Assembly (NCBI GenBank): GCA_903838095.1
Contig: CAILXE010000226.1
Location: forward strand, 1 to 14,992
DNA from: an uncultured Chlorobiaceae bacterium
GTDB taxonomy: Bacteria; Bacteroidota; Chlorobiia; Chlorobiales; Chlorobiaceae
Direction of reading: 5' to 3'
Length of the DNA: 14,992 nucleotides
Shown here: piece by piece, positions 1-8,476 of the stretch
Layout: each line of letters opens with the position of its first letter
Numbering within the stretch: the first letter of the stretch is position 1
Notes under the pieces: model-generated
Databases searched by the model: none
What the model was told of the DNA's origin: nothing
What the model saw: the letters and a program-made list of their open reading frames with translations, nothing else
Program-made: the position numbers and the translations under genes

Positions 1-17
1 ACAAATAATATCCACGA

Positions 18-1256
18 ATGGCAATCATTGATGTCACCATATCCCAGTTGTCGGAATCTGTTGCTGAAGCAACTCTCCTGAACTGGAAAAAGTCTCCCGG
101 AGATGCTGTTGCTGAAGACGAAATTCTCTTTGAGATTGAAACTGACAAAGTTGTTTTTGATGTCCCTTCACCTTCAGCAGGTATTATCTTTGAAATTCTT
201 GTCGGTAATGGTGGCACCGTTGTTCCCAATCAGATACTGGCTCGCATCGACAGCGAAGGAAAGCCATCGTCAGCAGCTCCAGCGTCTGAGACTGATCTGA
301 AAAAAGTCGAATCCGACCCGCAAACGGCAGCGCCAAAATCAGAAAACAGAATTTCGATGCCTGCTGCTGCAAAATTAATGGCTGAAACCGGACTGACCAT
401 GTCACAGGTAGAGGGAACCGGCAGAGATGGAAGAGTTACAAAAAGTGATGTCATAAACGCCATTGCTGCCGGAGCCGAACCAGCAACTCTTCCTGCGCCT
501 CCCGCGCCGAAACTTAAGCCTGTTGAGGCGCACCTTGAGCCTCCGATTATGACAGAGCGCCCGGAACAGCGTGTCCCCATGACCCGGCTCAGGGCACGGA
601 TTGCCGAAAGGCTCCTTCAGTCGCAGTCTTCAAATGCTATTCTCTCGACGTTCAACGAAGTTGACATGCATGCCGTTATTGAGCTGCGCAACCGCTATAA
701 AGTTGCCTTTGAAAAAGAGCATGGTGTCAAACTCGGCTTTATGTCCTTCTTTGTCAAGGCGACAGTTCACGCCCTGCGTAAATATCCTGTTCTGAACGCC
801 TCTGTTGAAGGAAAGGATATCATCTATCATGGTTATTTCGATATCGGCATTGCCGTCAGTTCACCGAGAGGCCTTGTTGTTCCTATCCTGCGAAATGTCG
901 ACCAGATGACGATTGCCGACATTGAACGCAAAATTGCTGACTATTCCACGAAGGCGAAACTGGGCTCCCTCTCTCTTGAAGATCTGACCGGTGGCACCTT
1001 CTCCATTTCCAACGGCGGCGTTTTCGGCTCGATGCTTTCAACACCGATCATCAACCCGCCGCAGTCCGCAATTCTTGGCATTCATGCGACCAAGGAGAGG
1101 CCGATTGTTGAAAACGGCCAGATCGTCATACGACCGATGAACTATCTTGCCATGTCTTATGACCATAGGATCATCGACGGCAAAGAAGCAGTACTTGGTC
1201 TTGTTGCAATCAAGGACGCACTGGAAGATCCTGCGCGTCTGTTACTTGATCTTTAA
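18..1256 (+). CDS. sucB: Dihydrolipoamide succinyltransferase (E2 of 2-oxoglutarate dehydrogenase complex)
   Basis: This is the acyltransferase core of a 2-oxoacid dehydrogenase complex. It moves the succinyl group from lipoyl-lysine to CoA in the cytoplasm. The 412 residues give the normal E2 order. The lipoyl domain (about 1-78) has the ETDKV motif with Lys44 as the lipoylation site. An Ala/Pro-rich linker follows, then a peripheral subunit-binding domain (about 110-150, with [13 protein letters not shown]), a second linker, and the catalytic domain (about 185-412) with DHRIIDG near the end (His383, Asp387). One lipoyl domain and this length fit SucB/OdhB better than most pyruvate-type E2s, but the substrate is inferred, not proven. 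The ATG has no clear Shine-Dalgarno sequence, so translation may be coupled to an upstream gene (probably E1) outside the window. lpdA (E3) follows after 15 nt, which supports a shared operon. Confidence 0.9.
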   Translation: MAIIDVTISQLSESVAEATLLNWKKSPGDAVAEDEILFEIETDKVVFDVPSPSAGIIFEILVGNGGTVVPNQILARIDSEGKPSSAAPASETDLKKVESDPQTAAPKSENRISMPAAAKLMAETGLTMSQVEGTGRDGRVTKSDVINAIAAGAEPATLPAPPAPKLKPVEAHLEPPIMTERPEQRVPMTRLRARIAERLLQSQSSNAILSTFNEVDMHAVIELRNRYKVAFEKEHGVKLGFMSFFVKATVHALRKYPVLNASVEGKDIIYHGYFDIGIAVSSPRGLVVPILRNVDQMTIADIERKIADYSTKAKLGSLSLEDLTGGTFSISNGGVFGSMLSTPIINPPQSAILGIHATKERPIVENGQIVIRPMNYLAMSYDHRIIDGKEAVLGLVAIKDALEDPARLLLDL

Positions 1257-1271
1257 AAGAGAAACTCTACC

Positions 1272-2708
1272 ATGAACAAACAATTTGACGTTCTTGTTAT
1301 CGGCGCCGGCCCTGGCGGATATATCGCGGCAATCCGTGCGGCACAGCTTGGCTTTTCAGTGGCCTGCTGCGAGTTCAGCGCCTACGACGATCCGGCAGGG
1401 GAACCACGGCTTGGCGGCACCTGTCTCAATGCAGGATGTATTCCACTTAAAGCACTCGTCGCTTCCTCGGAAGCCTTTGAAAAAGCTGTACTTCACCTTC
1501 CAGATCATGGAATCAGCGCTTCCGGCATAAGCATTGACGTTGCAAAGATGCAAAAGAGAAAGGAAGCCATTGTCACAAAAATGACCGCAGGTGTAAAATT
1601 CCTTTTCCGCAAAAACAAGATCACTCTTCTGAAAGGCCGAGGCTCTTTTGCAGGAAAAACTGACGCTGGCTATCGAATCATCATCAGCGGAAAAGATGGC
1701 AATGAGGAGGTCGTGGCCCAAAAGGTGATTATCGCCACAGGTTCAAAAGCCCGTCATATCCCAAACGTCCAGGTTGATAACGTTACTATTTGCGATAATG
1801 AAGGCGCTCTGAAATTCACAGAAGCGCCGAAAAAACTGGGTGTCATCGGCGCAGGAGTCATCGGACTTGAGGTAGGATCGGTCTGGCGCAGACTCGGTGC
1901 AGAGGTTACCATCCTTGAAGTCATGCCCTCGTTTCTTGGCGCAGCCGATGAGAGTATTTCAAGAGAAGCTTCAAAACTCTTTTTAAAGCAGGGACTGCAC
2001 ATCAAGCTTGGAGTGAGAATCGGCCAGGCAAAACTGAACGACAAAGGTGTCAGCATAGCCTATACCGACGACCAGGGATCCGAACATACCCTTGAATGCG
2101 ATAAATTGATTGTCTCTGTCGGGCGCATTCCGAACACCGAACAGCTTAACCTTGAGGCTATCGGCCTTCAGCCGGATGAACGGGGCTTTATTCCGGTCAA
2201 TGATCATTGCGCCACCGCAGCCCCCGGCGTTTATGCCATTGGAGATGTTGTCCGTGGCCCCATGCTTGCACACAAAGCAGAAGATGAGGGTGTTCTGGTT
2301 GCTGAACAGCTTGCTGGCCAGAAACCACACCTCGACTATAACAGCATGCCCTGGGTGATCTATACCACCCCGGAAATCGCATGGGTAGGAAAAACTGAGC
2401 AACAGCTTCGTTCCGAAGGGCGCGAGTATAAAGTCGGACAGTTTCCATTTGCTGCCAACGGTCGTGCGCTTGGTCTTGGAGACAGTGAAGGTTTTATCAA
2501 AATGCTTGCCGATGCCGCTTCAGATGAAATTCTTGGCGTGCACATTATCGGAGCAAGCGCTTCAGACCTGATTGCAGAGGGGGCGCTTGCCATGGAGTTC
2601 CGTGCATCATCCGAAGATATTGCCCGTACCTGCCATCCGCACCCAAGTCTTTCAGAAGTGATGCGGGAAGCAGCCCTTGCGATTGAAAAACGGGCGCTGA
2701 ACATGTAG
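1272..2708 (+). CDS. lpdA: Dihydrolipoyl dehydrogenase (E3)
   Basis: This flavoprotein reoxidises the dihydrolipoyl groups of E2 and passes electrons to NAD+. The 478 residues match family length. Visible motifs are the FAD-binding GAGPGG (11-16), the redox disulfide Cys51/Cys56 in GGTCLNAGC, ATGS (155-158), the NAD-binding GAGVIG (193-198), the second FAD motif AIGDV, and the C-terminal dimer-interface pair His457/Glu462 in HPHPSLSE. The residue three places after the second cysteine is Leu (CIPLKAL), where most relatives have Ser or Thr. The gene lies 15 nt after sucB, and an AAAGAG stretch overlaps the sucB stop region upstream of the ATG, so the two are very likely co-transcribed. The stop codon is 2 nt from the stop of the convergent hypE. 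E3 can be shared among several complexes, so its partner is inferred from position. Confidence 0.95.
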   Translation: MNKQFDVLVIGAGPGGYIAAIRAAQLGFSVACCEFSAYDDPAGEPRLGGTCLNAGCIPLKALVASSEAFEKAVLHLPDHGISASGISIDVAKMQKRKEAIVTKMTAGVKFLFRKNKITLLKGRGSFAGKTDAGYRIIISGKDGNEEVVAQKVIIATGSKARHIPNVQVDNVTICDNEGALKFTEAPKKLGVIGAGVIGLEVGSVWRRLGAEVTILEVMPSFLGAADESISREASKLFLKQGLHIKLGVRIGQAKLNDKGVSIAYTDDQGSEHTLECDKLIVSVGRIPNTEQLNLEAIGLQPDERGFIPVNDHCATAAPGVYAIGDVVRGPMLAHKAEDEGVLVAEQLAGQKPHLDYNSMPWVIYTTPEIAWVGKTEQQLRSEGREYKVGQFPFAANGRALGLGDSEGFIKMLADAASDEILGVHIIGASASDLIAEGALAMEFRASSEDIARTCHPHPSLSEVMREAALAIEKRALNM

Positions 2709-2710
2709 TT

Positions 2711-3757
2711 TCAGCAAATTCTGGGCAACTGTTCGCCGATGGGAAGATCAATAATCCGTCGGCTGCCATAGAGAGTTCGCATGACAACCATTCCGGGATG
2801 ATCGCCAACCACTGAGCCGATAATGACGGCATCCCGGCCTGGGTCAAAGGAACGAAGCACATCAAGCACCTCCCCTGCTTTATCTTGAGCAACAACAACG
2901 ACAACTTTTCCCTCGTTTGCCACGTGAAGCGGGTCAATACCAAGCAGTTCACAGGCTCCGCGCACGTCTGGCTTGACAGGGATGGTCGCCTCATTGATCT
3001 CAATGCCAACAGAGGAGGATTGTGCCAGTTCGTTCAGGGTTGCCGCCACGCCTCCTCTGGTCGGATCGCGCATGGCGTGAATCTCCAAAGGCTCCTCATC
3101 AAGGATGGCACCTATCATGCTGTTGAGGGCCGCACAATCACTGGTTATCTGCGACTGAAATGAGAGTCCCTCACGCGAGGTCATGATGGCCATTCCGTGA
3201 TCGCCAACCGTTCCTGAAAGAATAATAGCATCACCCGGCTTCAGGTTTCTGCATGAGAGATTAACACCCTCCCTGAGACAACCAATACCCGATGTATTGA
3301 TAAAAATCCGATCGCACTGGCCTTTTCCCACCACCTTGGTGTCACCGGTCACAATCATCACCCCGGCCCGACGGGCTGCTTCTGCCATACTTTTGACAAT
3401 TGTTTCAAGCTCAACCAACGGAAGACCCTCTTCAAGCACAAATCCTGCGCTGAGGTAGAGCGGCCTTGCTCCACCCACAGCCAGATCATTGACGGTGCCA
3501 TTGACGGCAAGCTCCCCAATGTTTCCTCCGGGAAAAAAGAGCGGGCTTACCACATAGGTGTCTGTGGTAAAAGCGGTTCGTCCTGGCGGAAGATCAAGCT
3601 TTGCCTGATCATCAAGCAGATCAAGAAAGTTATTATGGAGGTTCGGCATAAAAACCCGCTGCATGAGCGACTGCGATAACTGCCCACCCGCGCCATGCGC
3701 CATCTGAACAGTTTCGTGCTGCATAATCGGAAGCGGGCAGAGGGGAACAATCGTCAT
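2711..3757 (-). CDS. hypE: Hydrogenase maturation protein HypE (thiocarbamate dehydratase)
   Basis: HypE receives a carbamoyl group from HypF on its C-terminal cysteine and dehydrates it with ATP to a thiocyanate, which supplies the CN- ligands of the [NiFe] active-site iron. The 348-residue protein shows the PurM/AIR-synthase-like fold signatures: HAHGAGG-type start ([12 protein letters not shown]), [32 protein letters not shown] and RDPTRGG. It ends in the conserved PRIC with the acceptor Cys348. The ATG overlaps the hypD stop by 4 nt (ATGA), which indicates translational coupling. Met12 is a possible alternative start, nearer the usual N-terminus. This is the last gene of the hyp cluster, and no terminator fits in the 2 nt before the convergent lpdA stop. 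Confidence 0.96.
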   Translation of the reverse strand: MTIVPLCPLPIMQHETVQMAHGAGGQLSQSLMQRVFMPNLHNNFLDLLDDQAKLDLPPGRTAFTTDTYVVSPLFFPGGNIGELAVNGTVNDLAVGGARPLYLSAGFVLEEGLPLVELETIVKSMAEAARRAGVMIVTGDTKVVGKGQCDRIFINTSGIGCLREGVNLSCRNLKPGDAIILSGTVGDHGMAIMTSREGLSFQSQITSDCAALNSMIGAILDEEPLEIHAMRDPTRGGVAATLNELAQSSSVGIEINEATIPVKPDVRGACELLGIDPLHVANEGKVVVVVAQDKAGEVLDVLRSFDPGRDAVIIGSVVGDHPGMVVMRTLYGSRRIIDLPIGEQLPRIC

Positions 3758-4857
3758 AAGATATGGTGATGATATTTATAATAGGCGGCACAAGCGCCTT
3801 CAGATGAAACCATGGTGGCACCGAGCGGATGCTGCGGCGTGCACTCTTTCGCAAAAGCGGGACAGCCATCAGGCTTCATCAACCCCTGCAAAACAGTTCC
3901 GCTCATGCAGAGTGGCGACTCTTCGGCAATGATATTGGTAACATGAAACTTTGTTTCGGCATCAAAACGGGCAAACTCTTCCCTGAGACCAAGACCGCTG
4001 CGGGGAATAAGCCCAATCCCTCTCCACTGACGGTCGTTAACCTCAAACACTTTTTTGACGATCTCCTGCGCAAACAGGTTCCCTTCGCGGCTCACTACCC
4101 GACCATAGCAATTCGCCACTTCCGCTTTACCCTCTTCGAGCAGCTCAACAGTTTTAAGGATCCCTGCAAGCAAATCAACTGGTTCAAAACCAGTCACAAC
4201 GATTGGTACACCAAATTCCAGAGCTACAGGCTCATACTCCGCATAGCCCATCACCGCACACACATGCCCTGCTGCAAGAAAACCCTGAACCGTGTTCCCC
4301 GGTGAAGAGAGAATGACCCGCATTGCTGGCGGCACCATCACCTGACTGACCAGCACACTGAAATTTTCAATCCCTTCCCGGGCAGCCTGATAAACCGCCA
4401 TTGCATTTGCCGGGGCGGTCGTCTCAAAACCAACAGCAAAAAAGACCACCTCTTTTGCAGGGTTATCGCGGGCAATCTGCAGCGCATCGAGTGGTGAAAA
4501 GACAATGCGCACATCTCCTCCTGCACTCCGCACCATGAAGAGATCCCTTGCATTGCCCGGCACCCGAAGCATATCACCAAAACTTGTAAAAATCACCTCT
4601 TCCCGTCCGGCAAGAGCCAAAGCACGTTCAAGAGATTCAAGCGGAGTCACACAGACCGGACACCCTGGACCATGAACCAGTGTGATGGTGTCGGGCAGCA
4701 GTTGATCAATTCCATTCCGGATAATTGAGTGAGTCTGTCCTCCACATATCTCCATGATTGTCCAATGCCGGGTGGCTTTTCTGCCAATCTCCTCAAGCAT
4801 CTTGCGGGCAAGCTGTGGATCACGGAACTCATCGATATATTTCATTGGAGTCGGCAT
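3754..4857 (-). CDS. hypD: Hydrogenase maturation protein HypD (Fe-S scaffold)
   Basis: HypD is the [4Fe-4S] scaffold that, with HypC, holds the iron while its CN and CO ligands are added. From the ATG used here the protein has 367 residues. It shows the invariant motifs CGGQTH (Cys38), HGPGCPVC (Cys66, Cys69), PLCMSG, and a C-terminal cysteine set ([14 protein letters not shown]) expected to bind the cluster. The start is ambiguous. A GTG at 4860 would give a 4-nt GTGA overlap with the hypC stop, the ATG at 4857 gives a TGATG arrangement, and a third Met at 4845 ([10 protein letters not shown]) matches the usual HypD N-terminus. All three are in frame and end at the same stop. The downstream hypE overlaps by 4 nt. 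Confidence 0.96.
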   Translation of the reverse strand: MPTPMKYIDEFRDPQLARKMLEEIGRKATRHWTIMEICGGQTHSIIRNGIDQLLPDTITLVHGPGCPVCVTPLESLERALALAGREEVIFTSFGDMLRVPGNARDLFMVRSAGGDVRIVFSPLDALQIARDNPAKEVVFFAVGFETTAPANAMAVYQAAREGIENFSVLVSQVMVPPAMRVILSSPGNTVQGFLAAGHVCAVMGYAEYEPVALEFGVPIVVTGFEPVDLLAGILKTVELLEEGKAEVANCYGRVVSREGNLFAQEIVKKVFEVNDRQWRGIGLIPRSGLGLREEFARFDAETKFHVTNIIAEESPLCMSGTVLQGLMKPDGCPAFAKECTPQHPLGATMVSSEGACAAYYKYHHHIL

Positions 4858-5129
4858 CACAACGATTCCGGCGAAGGAAGTTCCTCATCAGAATCAAAAG
4901 CTCCACTCTCGATCAGCTCCTGCCAAAGCTTCAGACTCTCAGCCGCCTCCTCTTCATCAATAATTTTAAGGGCAAATCCAGCATGAACAATAGTGTACTG
5001 ACCCACCTTGATGTCGGGCACATACTCAAGACATGCCCTTGTTTTTGAGCCATTCACGTCTATGGTGCCCATGTTGAGACCATTCTCGACGGCACGTTCC
5101 AGAAGTCTTCCAGGGATAGCAAGGCACAT
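4857..5129 (-). CDS. hypC: Hydrogenase maturation chaperone HypC
   Basis: HypC is a small chaperone that binds HypD and then the hydrogenase large-subunit precursor, carrying the Fe(CN)2CO unit. The 90-residue protein begins with the diagnostic MCLAIPG; Cys2 is the conserved iron-binding residue exposed after Met removal. It contains the family motif around [17 protein letters not shown] (residues 42-58). The C-terminal tail (about 59-90) is strongly acidic. Its TGA overlaps the start of hypD. It lies 83 nt downstream of hypF, the only sizeable gap inside the hyp cluster, so hypCDE could be expressed partly on its own. I see only a weak ribosome binding site. Confidence 0.95.
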   Translation of the reverse strand: MCLAIPGRLLERAVENGLNMGTIDVNGSKTRACLEYVPDIKVGQYTIVHAGFALKIIDEEEAAESLKLWQELIESGAFDSDEELPSPESL

Positions 5130-5197
5130 AGGTCAAAAAATGAAGTTGTCAAACAGCTCTTAAAAATAAGAAAAAATCATCAAAAAAGGGGGACGTA

Positions 5198-5209
5198 GGT
5201 GATATTGTG
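5198..5209. repeat. Intergenic motif, copy 1 (GGTGATATTGTG)
   Basis: Directly after hypF, positions 5188-5209 on the plus strand read GGGGGA, then CGTA, then GGTGATATTGTG. The same GGGGGA block followed by the same 12-mer, with TTT in place of CGTA, occurs at 12560-12580, also in non-coding DNA. The shared order of two blocks suggests a small dispersed element or a binding site rather than chance. Its function is unknown. Confidence 0.4.
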
Positions 5210-5212
5210 TAT

Positions 5213-7642
5213 TTACCGAATATAACGACCACTCAGATAATGGCACCCGATAACCGCCTGGCCAAGTGAAATTCCGCCATCATTCGAAGGAACATGCCGG
5301 TGGGTGAGCACCTGGTAACCTGAACGTTGCAGCTCTTGATGCATGGTTTCAAAGAGAAGCTCGTTCTGAAAGACTCCCCCACTGAGCGCGACTGTTGTTA
5401 TACCGGTGACCTCGGAGGCTTTTTCAATACTATCACAAAAACAGTTTATCAAGGTTCGATGGAACCTTTGACTGATCTCCTTGACAGGCATCCCCTGTTG
5501 CAGCACCGAGACAATCTCCTGAATCATGGGCGACACACGAATAATCCAGCGCCCGTTCACCTTATTCCGGGCGTTGTTGTTATCGATGTCTTCGCTTATG
5601 TCTCTGGTGAATGTCCACAAAGCTGAATCATCTCCCTCAAAATGAAGTGCATAAGGAAAACCTTTATTCCCGGCAACACCACCGGCAGCATGCATCAACG
5701 CTATGGCAGCTTCTCCTTCATAGGTGATCTCTCCCCGCAGGTTACAAAGAGCGGCAACAGCATCAAAAAGTCGGCCACAACTCGATGTTTCAACAATATT
5801 TACGTTTTTTTCGAGCAATTCGATGATTTGCATAACATTTCGCCCTTTCATAAACAGCAGGTCGGGCAGGTCAGCGCAACTTCTGTGAAGGTACCCAAGC
5901 GCCAACCTCCATGGCTGCATGACTGCCGCATCGCCACCTTGCAGTGGCATGGACTCCAGAGAGGCAAAACGCCTGAATCCGGAAGCGTCACCGATCAACA
6001 CCTCTCCTCCCCATATTGTACCATCAGTTCCGTAACCTGTTCCATCAAGAATCAGACCAATGGCGGGCCCCTCCACCCTGTTTTCGGCAAGGCAGGCAAC
6101 AAGATGAGCATGATGGTGCTGTACTCCCAGTGTCGGAATATGCTGCTGTTGAGCCCACTGCGTTGTCATATACCCCGGGTGAAGGTCATGAACCACCAGC
6201 TCCGGAGTGGCCTGAAACAGGTGCTGCAAGTGAGCGACAACATGCTGAAAATGACGATATGACTCAAAGTTTTTCATGTCGCCGATATGCTGGCTCATCA
6301 GCGCCTGAGCACCTTTAAGCAACGTCACTGTGTTTTTAAGCTCCCCGCCCGTACCAAGCACCGTCGCCCCGGGTTCACGAAGAGAAATCGGCGCCGGCAC
6401 ATATCCCCGGCTTCGCCTGATCTGCCGAAGCTCGCCAGCAAGAAAAACAGTTACTGAATCGTCGCATTTAAGGTAGATGGGACGATTGTGAAGCAAAAAT
6501 GCGTCAGCAATACCGGCGAGACGTGAAAGTGCTTCATCATTGCCATGAACAATAGGCTCTTCACTGAAGTTTGCACTGGTCATGACCAGCGCATGAAGAG
6601 CGCCCTCAAAGAGCAGGATATGAAGTGGAGTATAGGGAAGCATGACGCCAAGTCGATCGTAGCCTGGCGCCACCGATGCGGCCAGTATACTGGTACTCTT
6701 CTTTTTGAGAAGCACTATTGGCGCCTCTGGAGAGGCAAGGGCATCCCGTTCCCCTTCAGTGACCTCGCAAAAACTCTGAACCACCGTCATGTCGCGCATC
6801 ATCACAGCAAAAGGTTTGGCCTCCCGCCCTTTTCGCACCCTCAGCCGCTGCACTGCGGCATCGTTTCGGGCATCAACCGCCAAATGAAAACCACCAAGCC
6901 CCTTCAGAGCAACAATGGCTCCCTGTTTCAGCAGCTCCACAGCTTCTGCTGCTGCATCAACATCCATCTTCTGAACAAGCCCGGAGAACACTTGTGGCGG
7001 CATATAAACCGCACCCGCCGCATCATGCAGGACAAGCGCAGGGCCACAAACAGAACAGGCATTGGGCTGAGCATGAAAACGACGATCAAGAGGATTGTGG
7101 TACTCATGTTCACACTCCGGGCACATCATAAAAGAGTGCATTGACGTCGAAGGACGGTCATAAGGCAGCCGCCCGACAATGGTGTAACGGGGGCCGCAAT
7201 TGGTACAGTTGATAAAGGGATAGCGAAACCTGCGATTTGCCGGGTCCAGCAGTTCACGACGGCAATCACTGCAAAGAGCAATATCTGGCGGAATGAGTGT
7301 TTCAACCTCGTCTCCGGCACTCGAATCTCCGATGACAAAACCCTCCTCAGGAACACAATCAATCGTCCTCTCATCAATGGCCTCAAGACGGGCAAGCGGA
7401 GGACGATCACGCTGCAGGGCAAAACTAAAGCTGTCGAGAAGCTCTGAAGAGCCCTGTACCTCAATCAAAACGCCAGATGAAGTGTTGCGGATAAAACCTT
7501 TCAGCCCGAACCCGACGGCAATCCGGTAAACAAACGGTCGGAACCCAACGCCCTGTACAATACCGTTGACCAACAGGCGGCGACGCTCATCAGCATGAGT
7601 GCTCAATGGCGTACCAATCTCTTTTCGAGCCACTCCAGCCAC
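5213..7642 (-). CDS. hypF: Carbamoyltransferase HypF (hydrogenase maturation)
   Basis: HypF converts carbamoyl phosphate and ATP to carbamoyl-AMP and transfers the carbamoyl group to the HypE cysteine, the first step of CN- ligand synthesis. The 809-residue reading frame has all the expected domains. The acylphosphatase-like domain (about 20-110) has GVGFRPF with Arg35 and Asn53. Two zinc-finger-like units follow: Cys124/127/146/149 and Cys174/177/196/199. Then come a YrdC-like domain (about 225-415, KGLGGFHLAVDA) and a Kae1-like carbamoyltransferase domain (about 430-800, HHHAH at 509-513). The start is uncertain. The GTG at 7642 has a GAGGGG upstream but overlaps hypB by 40 nt. A TTG at 7606 gives 797 residues and a 4-nt TTGA overlap with the hypB stop, like the other junctions here. 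Confidence 0.95.
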   Translation of the reverse strand: MAGVARKEIGTPLSTHADERRRLLVNGIVQGVGFRPFVYRIAVGFGLKGFIRNTSSGVLIEVQGSSELLDSFSFALQRDRPPLARLEAIDERTIDCVPEEGFVIGDSSAGDEVETLIPPDIALCSDCRRELLDPANRRFRYPFINCTNCGPRYTIVGRLPYDRPSTSMHSFMMCPECEHEYHNPLDRRFHAQPNACSVCGPALVLHDAAGAVYMPPQVFSGLVQKMDVDAAAEAVELLKQGAIVALKGLGGFHLAVDARNDAAVQRLRVRKGREAKPFAVMMRDMTVVQSFCEVTEGERDALASPEAPIVLLKKKSTSILAASVAPGYDRLGVMLPYTPLHILLFEGALHALVMTSANFSEEPIVHGNDEALSRLAGIADAFLLHNRPIYLKCDDSVTVFLAGELRQIRRSRGYVPAPISLREPGATVLGTGGELKNTVTLLKGAQALMSQHIGDMKNFESYRHFQHVVAHLQHLFQATPELVVHDLHPGYMTTQWAQQQHIPTLGVQHHHAHLVACLAENRVEGPAIGLILDGTGYGTDGTIWGGEVLIGDASGFRRFASLESMPLQGGDAAVMQPWRLALGYLHRSCADLPDLLFMKGRNVMQIIELLEKNVNIVETSSCGRLFDAVAALCNLRGEITYEGEAAIALMHAAGGVAGNKGFPYALHFEGDDSALWTFTRDISEDIDNNNARNKVNGRWIIRVSPMIQEIVSVLQQGMPVKEISQRFHRTLINCFCDSIEKASEVTGITTVALSGGVFQNELLFETMHQELQRSGYQVLTHRHVPSNDGGISLGQAVIGCHYLSGRYIR

Positions 7643-8460
7643 ACCGCAAGCCCCTCACCACTCTTTACCGATACCTCAAACCATTCAAGATGATGATTGA
7701 CTCGCATGGCATTCTCCCGACACTTCGCCACATCAAACTCAACATAAGGGAGCAAATCGATCTTGTTGAGGATGCAGATATCCGCCTCATGAAAGATCGT
7801 CGGGTACTTCAGAGGCTTGTCGTCGCCCTCGGTCACGCTGATAATGACCACCTTCAGGGCCTCGCCAAGGTCAAAGAGAGCAGGGCAGACAAGGTTTCCA
7901 ACATTCTCGATACAGAGCAGTGAATTATCCTGCAAGTCAAGCTCCCTTACCGCACGATTAACCATCAGGGCATCAAGATGGCATCCTGAACCGGTATTGA
8001 TCTGTATCACCTCAACCCCAAGCGCATGAATACGATCAGCATCATTGGTCGTCTGCTGGTCACCCTCGATAACGGCAACAGGAAAACGCTGCTGCATGAG
8101 TGGGATAATTTTTTCGAGCAAAGAGGTTTTTCCTGAACCCGGAGAGCTCAGAAAATTGAGGACAAAAATATTTTTTGCCTCAAAATATCCGCGATTCCTT
8201 TCGGCAAGAAGATTATTTTTCTGGAGAACATCCTGTTCGAGAACAATCTTCCGCACAGCGCCTTCATGATGATGAGATCCATCTCCATGATCATGATGCC
8301 CCTCATGGTGATGATCCTCGGCATGAAGTTCCTCACCAGAATGAGAATGAGTATGAGCATGCCCATGCGCGCCCTCGCTTACATGAACATGATAATCACT
8401 CTCCCCGGGTTTGCGGAGCACAGCTCCTCCATCCGACGAACATCCGCAAGTATCGCACAT
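7603..8460 (-). CDS. hypB: Hydrogenase nickel incorporation GTPase HypB
   Basis: HypB is a GTPase that, with HypA, inserts nickel into the hydrogenase large subunit. The 285-residue product starts at the ATG at 8460, chosen because MCDTCGC matches the known N-terminal CXXCGC nickel site and because AAGGAG lies upstream. The frame is open further upstream, but that part lies inside hypA. Residues 24-65 are His-rich (17 His in 42 residues), a nickel-binding or storage stretch known in some HypB proteins. The G domain shows the P-loop SPGSGKTS (106-113), EGDQQT, the metal-site GCHLDA, and NKID for guanine recognition. It follows hypA by 14 nt and its stop overlaps the hypF frame. Carrying both the CXXCGC motif and a His-rich region suggests nickel storage as well as delivery. 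Confidence 0.96.
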   Translation of the reverse strand: MCDTCGCSSDGGAVLRKPGESDYHVHVSEGAHGHAHTHSHSGEELHAEDHHHEGHHDHGDGSHHHEGAVRKIVLEQDVLQKNNLLAERNRGYFEAKNIFVLNFLSSPGSGKTSLLEKIIPLMQQRFPVAVIEGDQQTTNDADRIHALGVEVIQINTGSGCHLDALMVNRAVRELDLQDNSLLCIENVGNLVCPALFDLGEALKVVIISVTEGDDKPLKYPTIFHEADICILNKIDLLPYVEFDVAKCRENAMRVNHHLEWFEVSVKSGEGLAVWLEWLEKRLVRH

Positions 8461-8470
8461 ATTGACAAAT

Positions 8471-8476
8471 CTCCTT
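8471..8476 (-). promoter_or_regulatory. hypB ribosome binding site
   Basis: On the minus strand TAAGGAG spans the hypA stop codon and forms a strong Shine-Dalgarno sequence 10 nt before the hypB ATG at 8460. It decides the hypB start and suggests that hypB translation is linked to termination on hypA. Confidence 0.75.

Noticed and set aside
6545..7144. 199-residue plus-strand frame inside hypF
   Set aside because: It is fully antisense to the conserved domains of hypF and has low-complexity, non-protein-like sequence.
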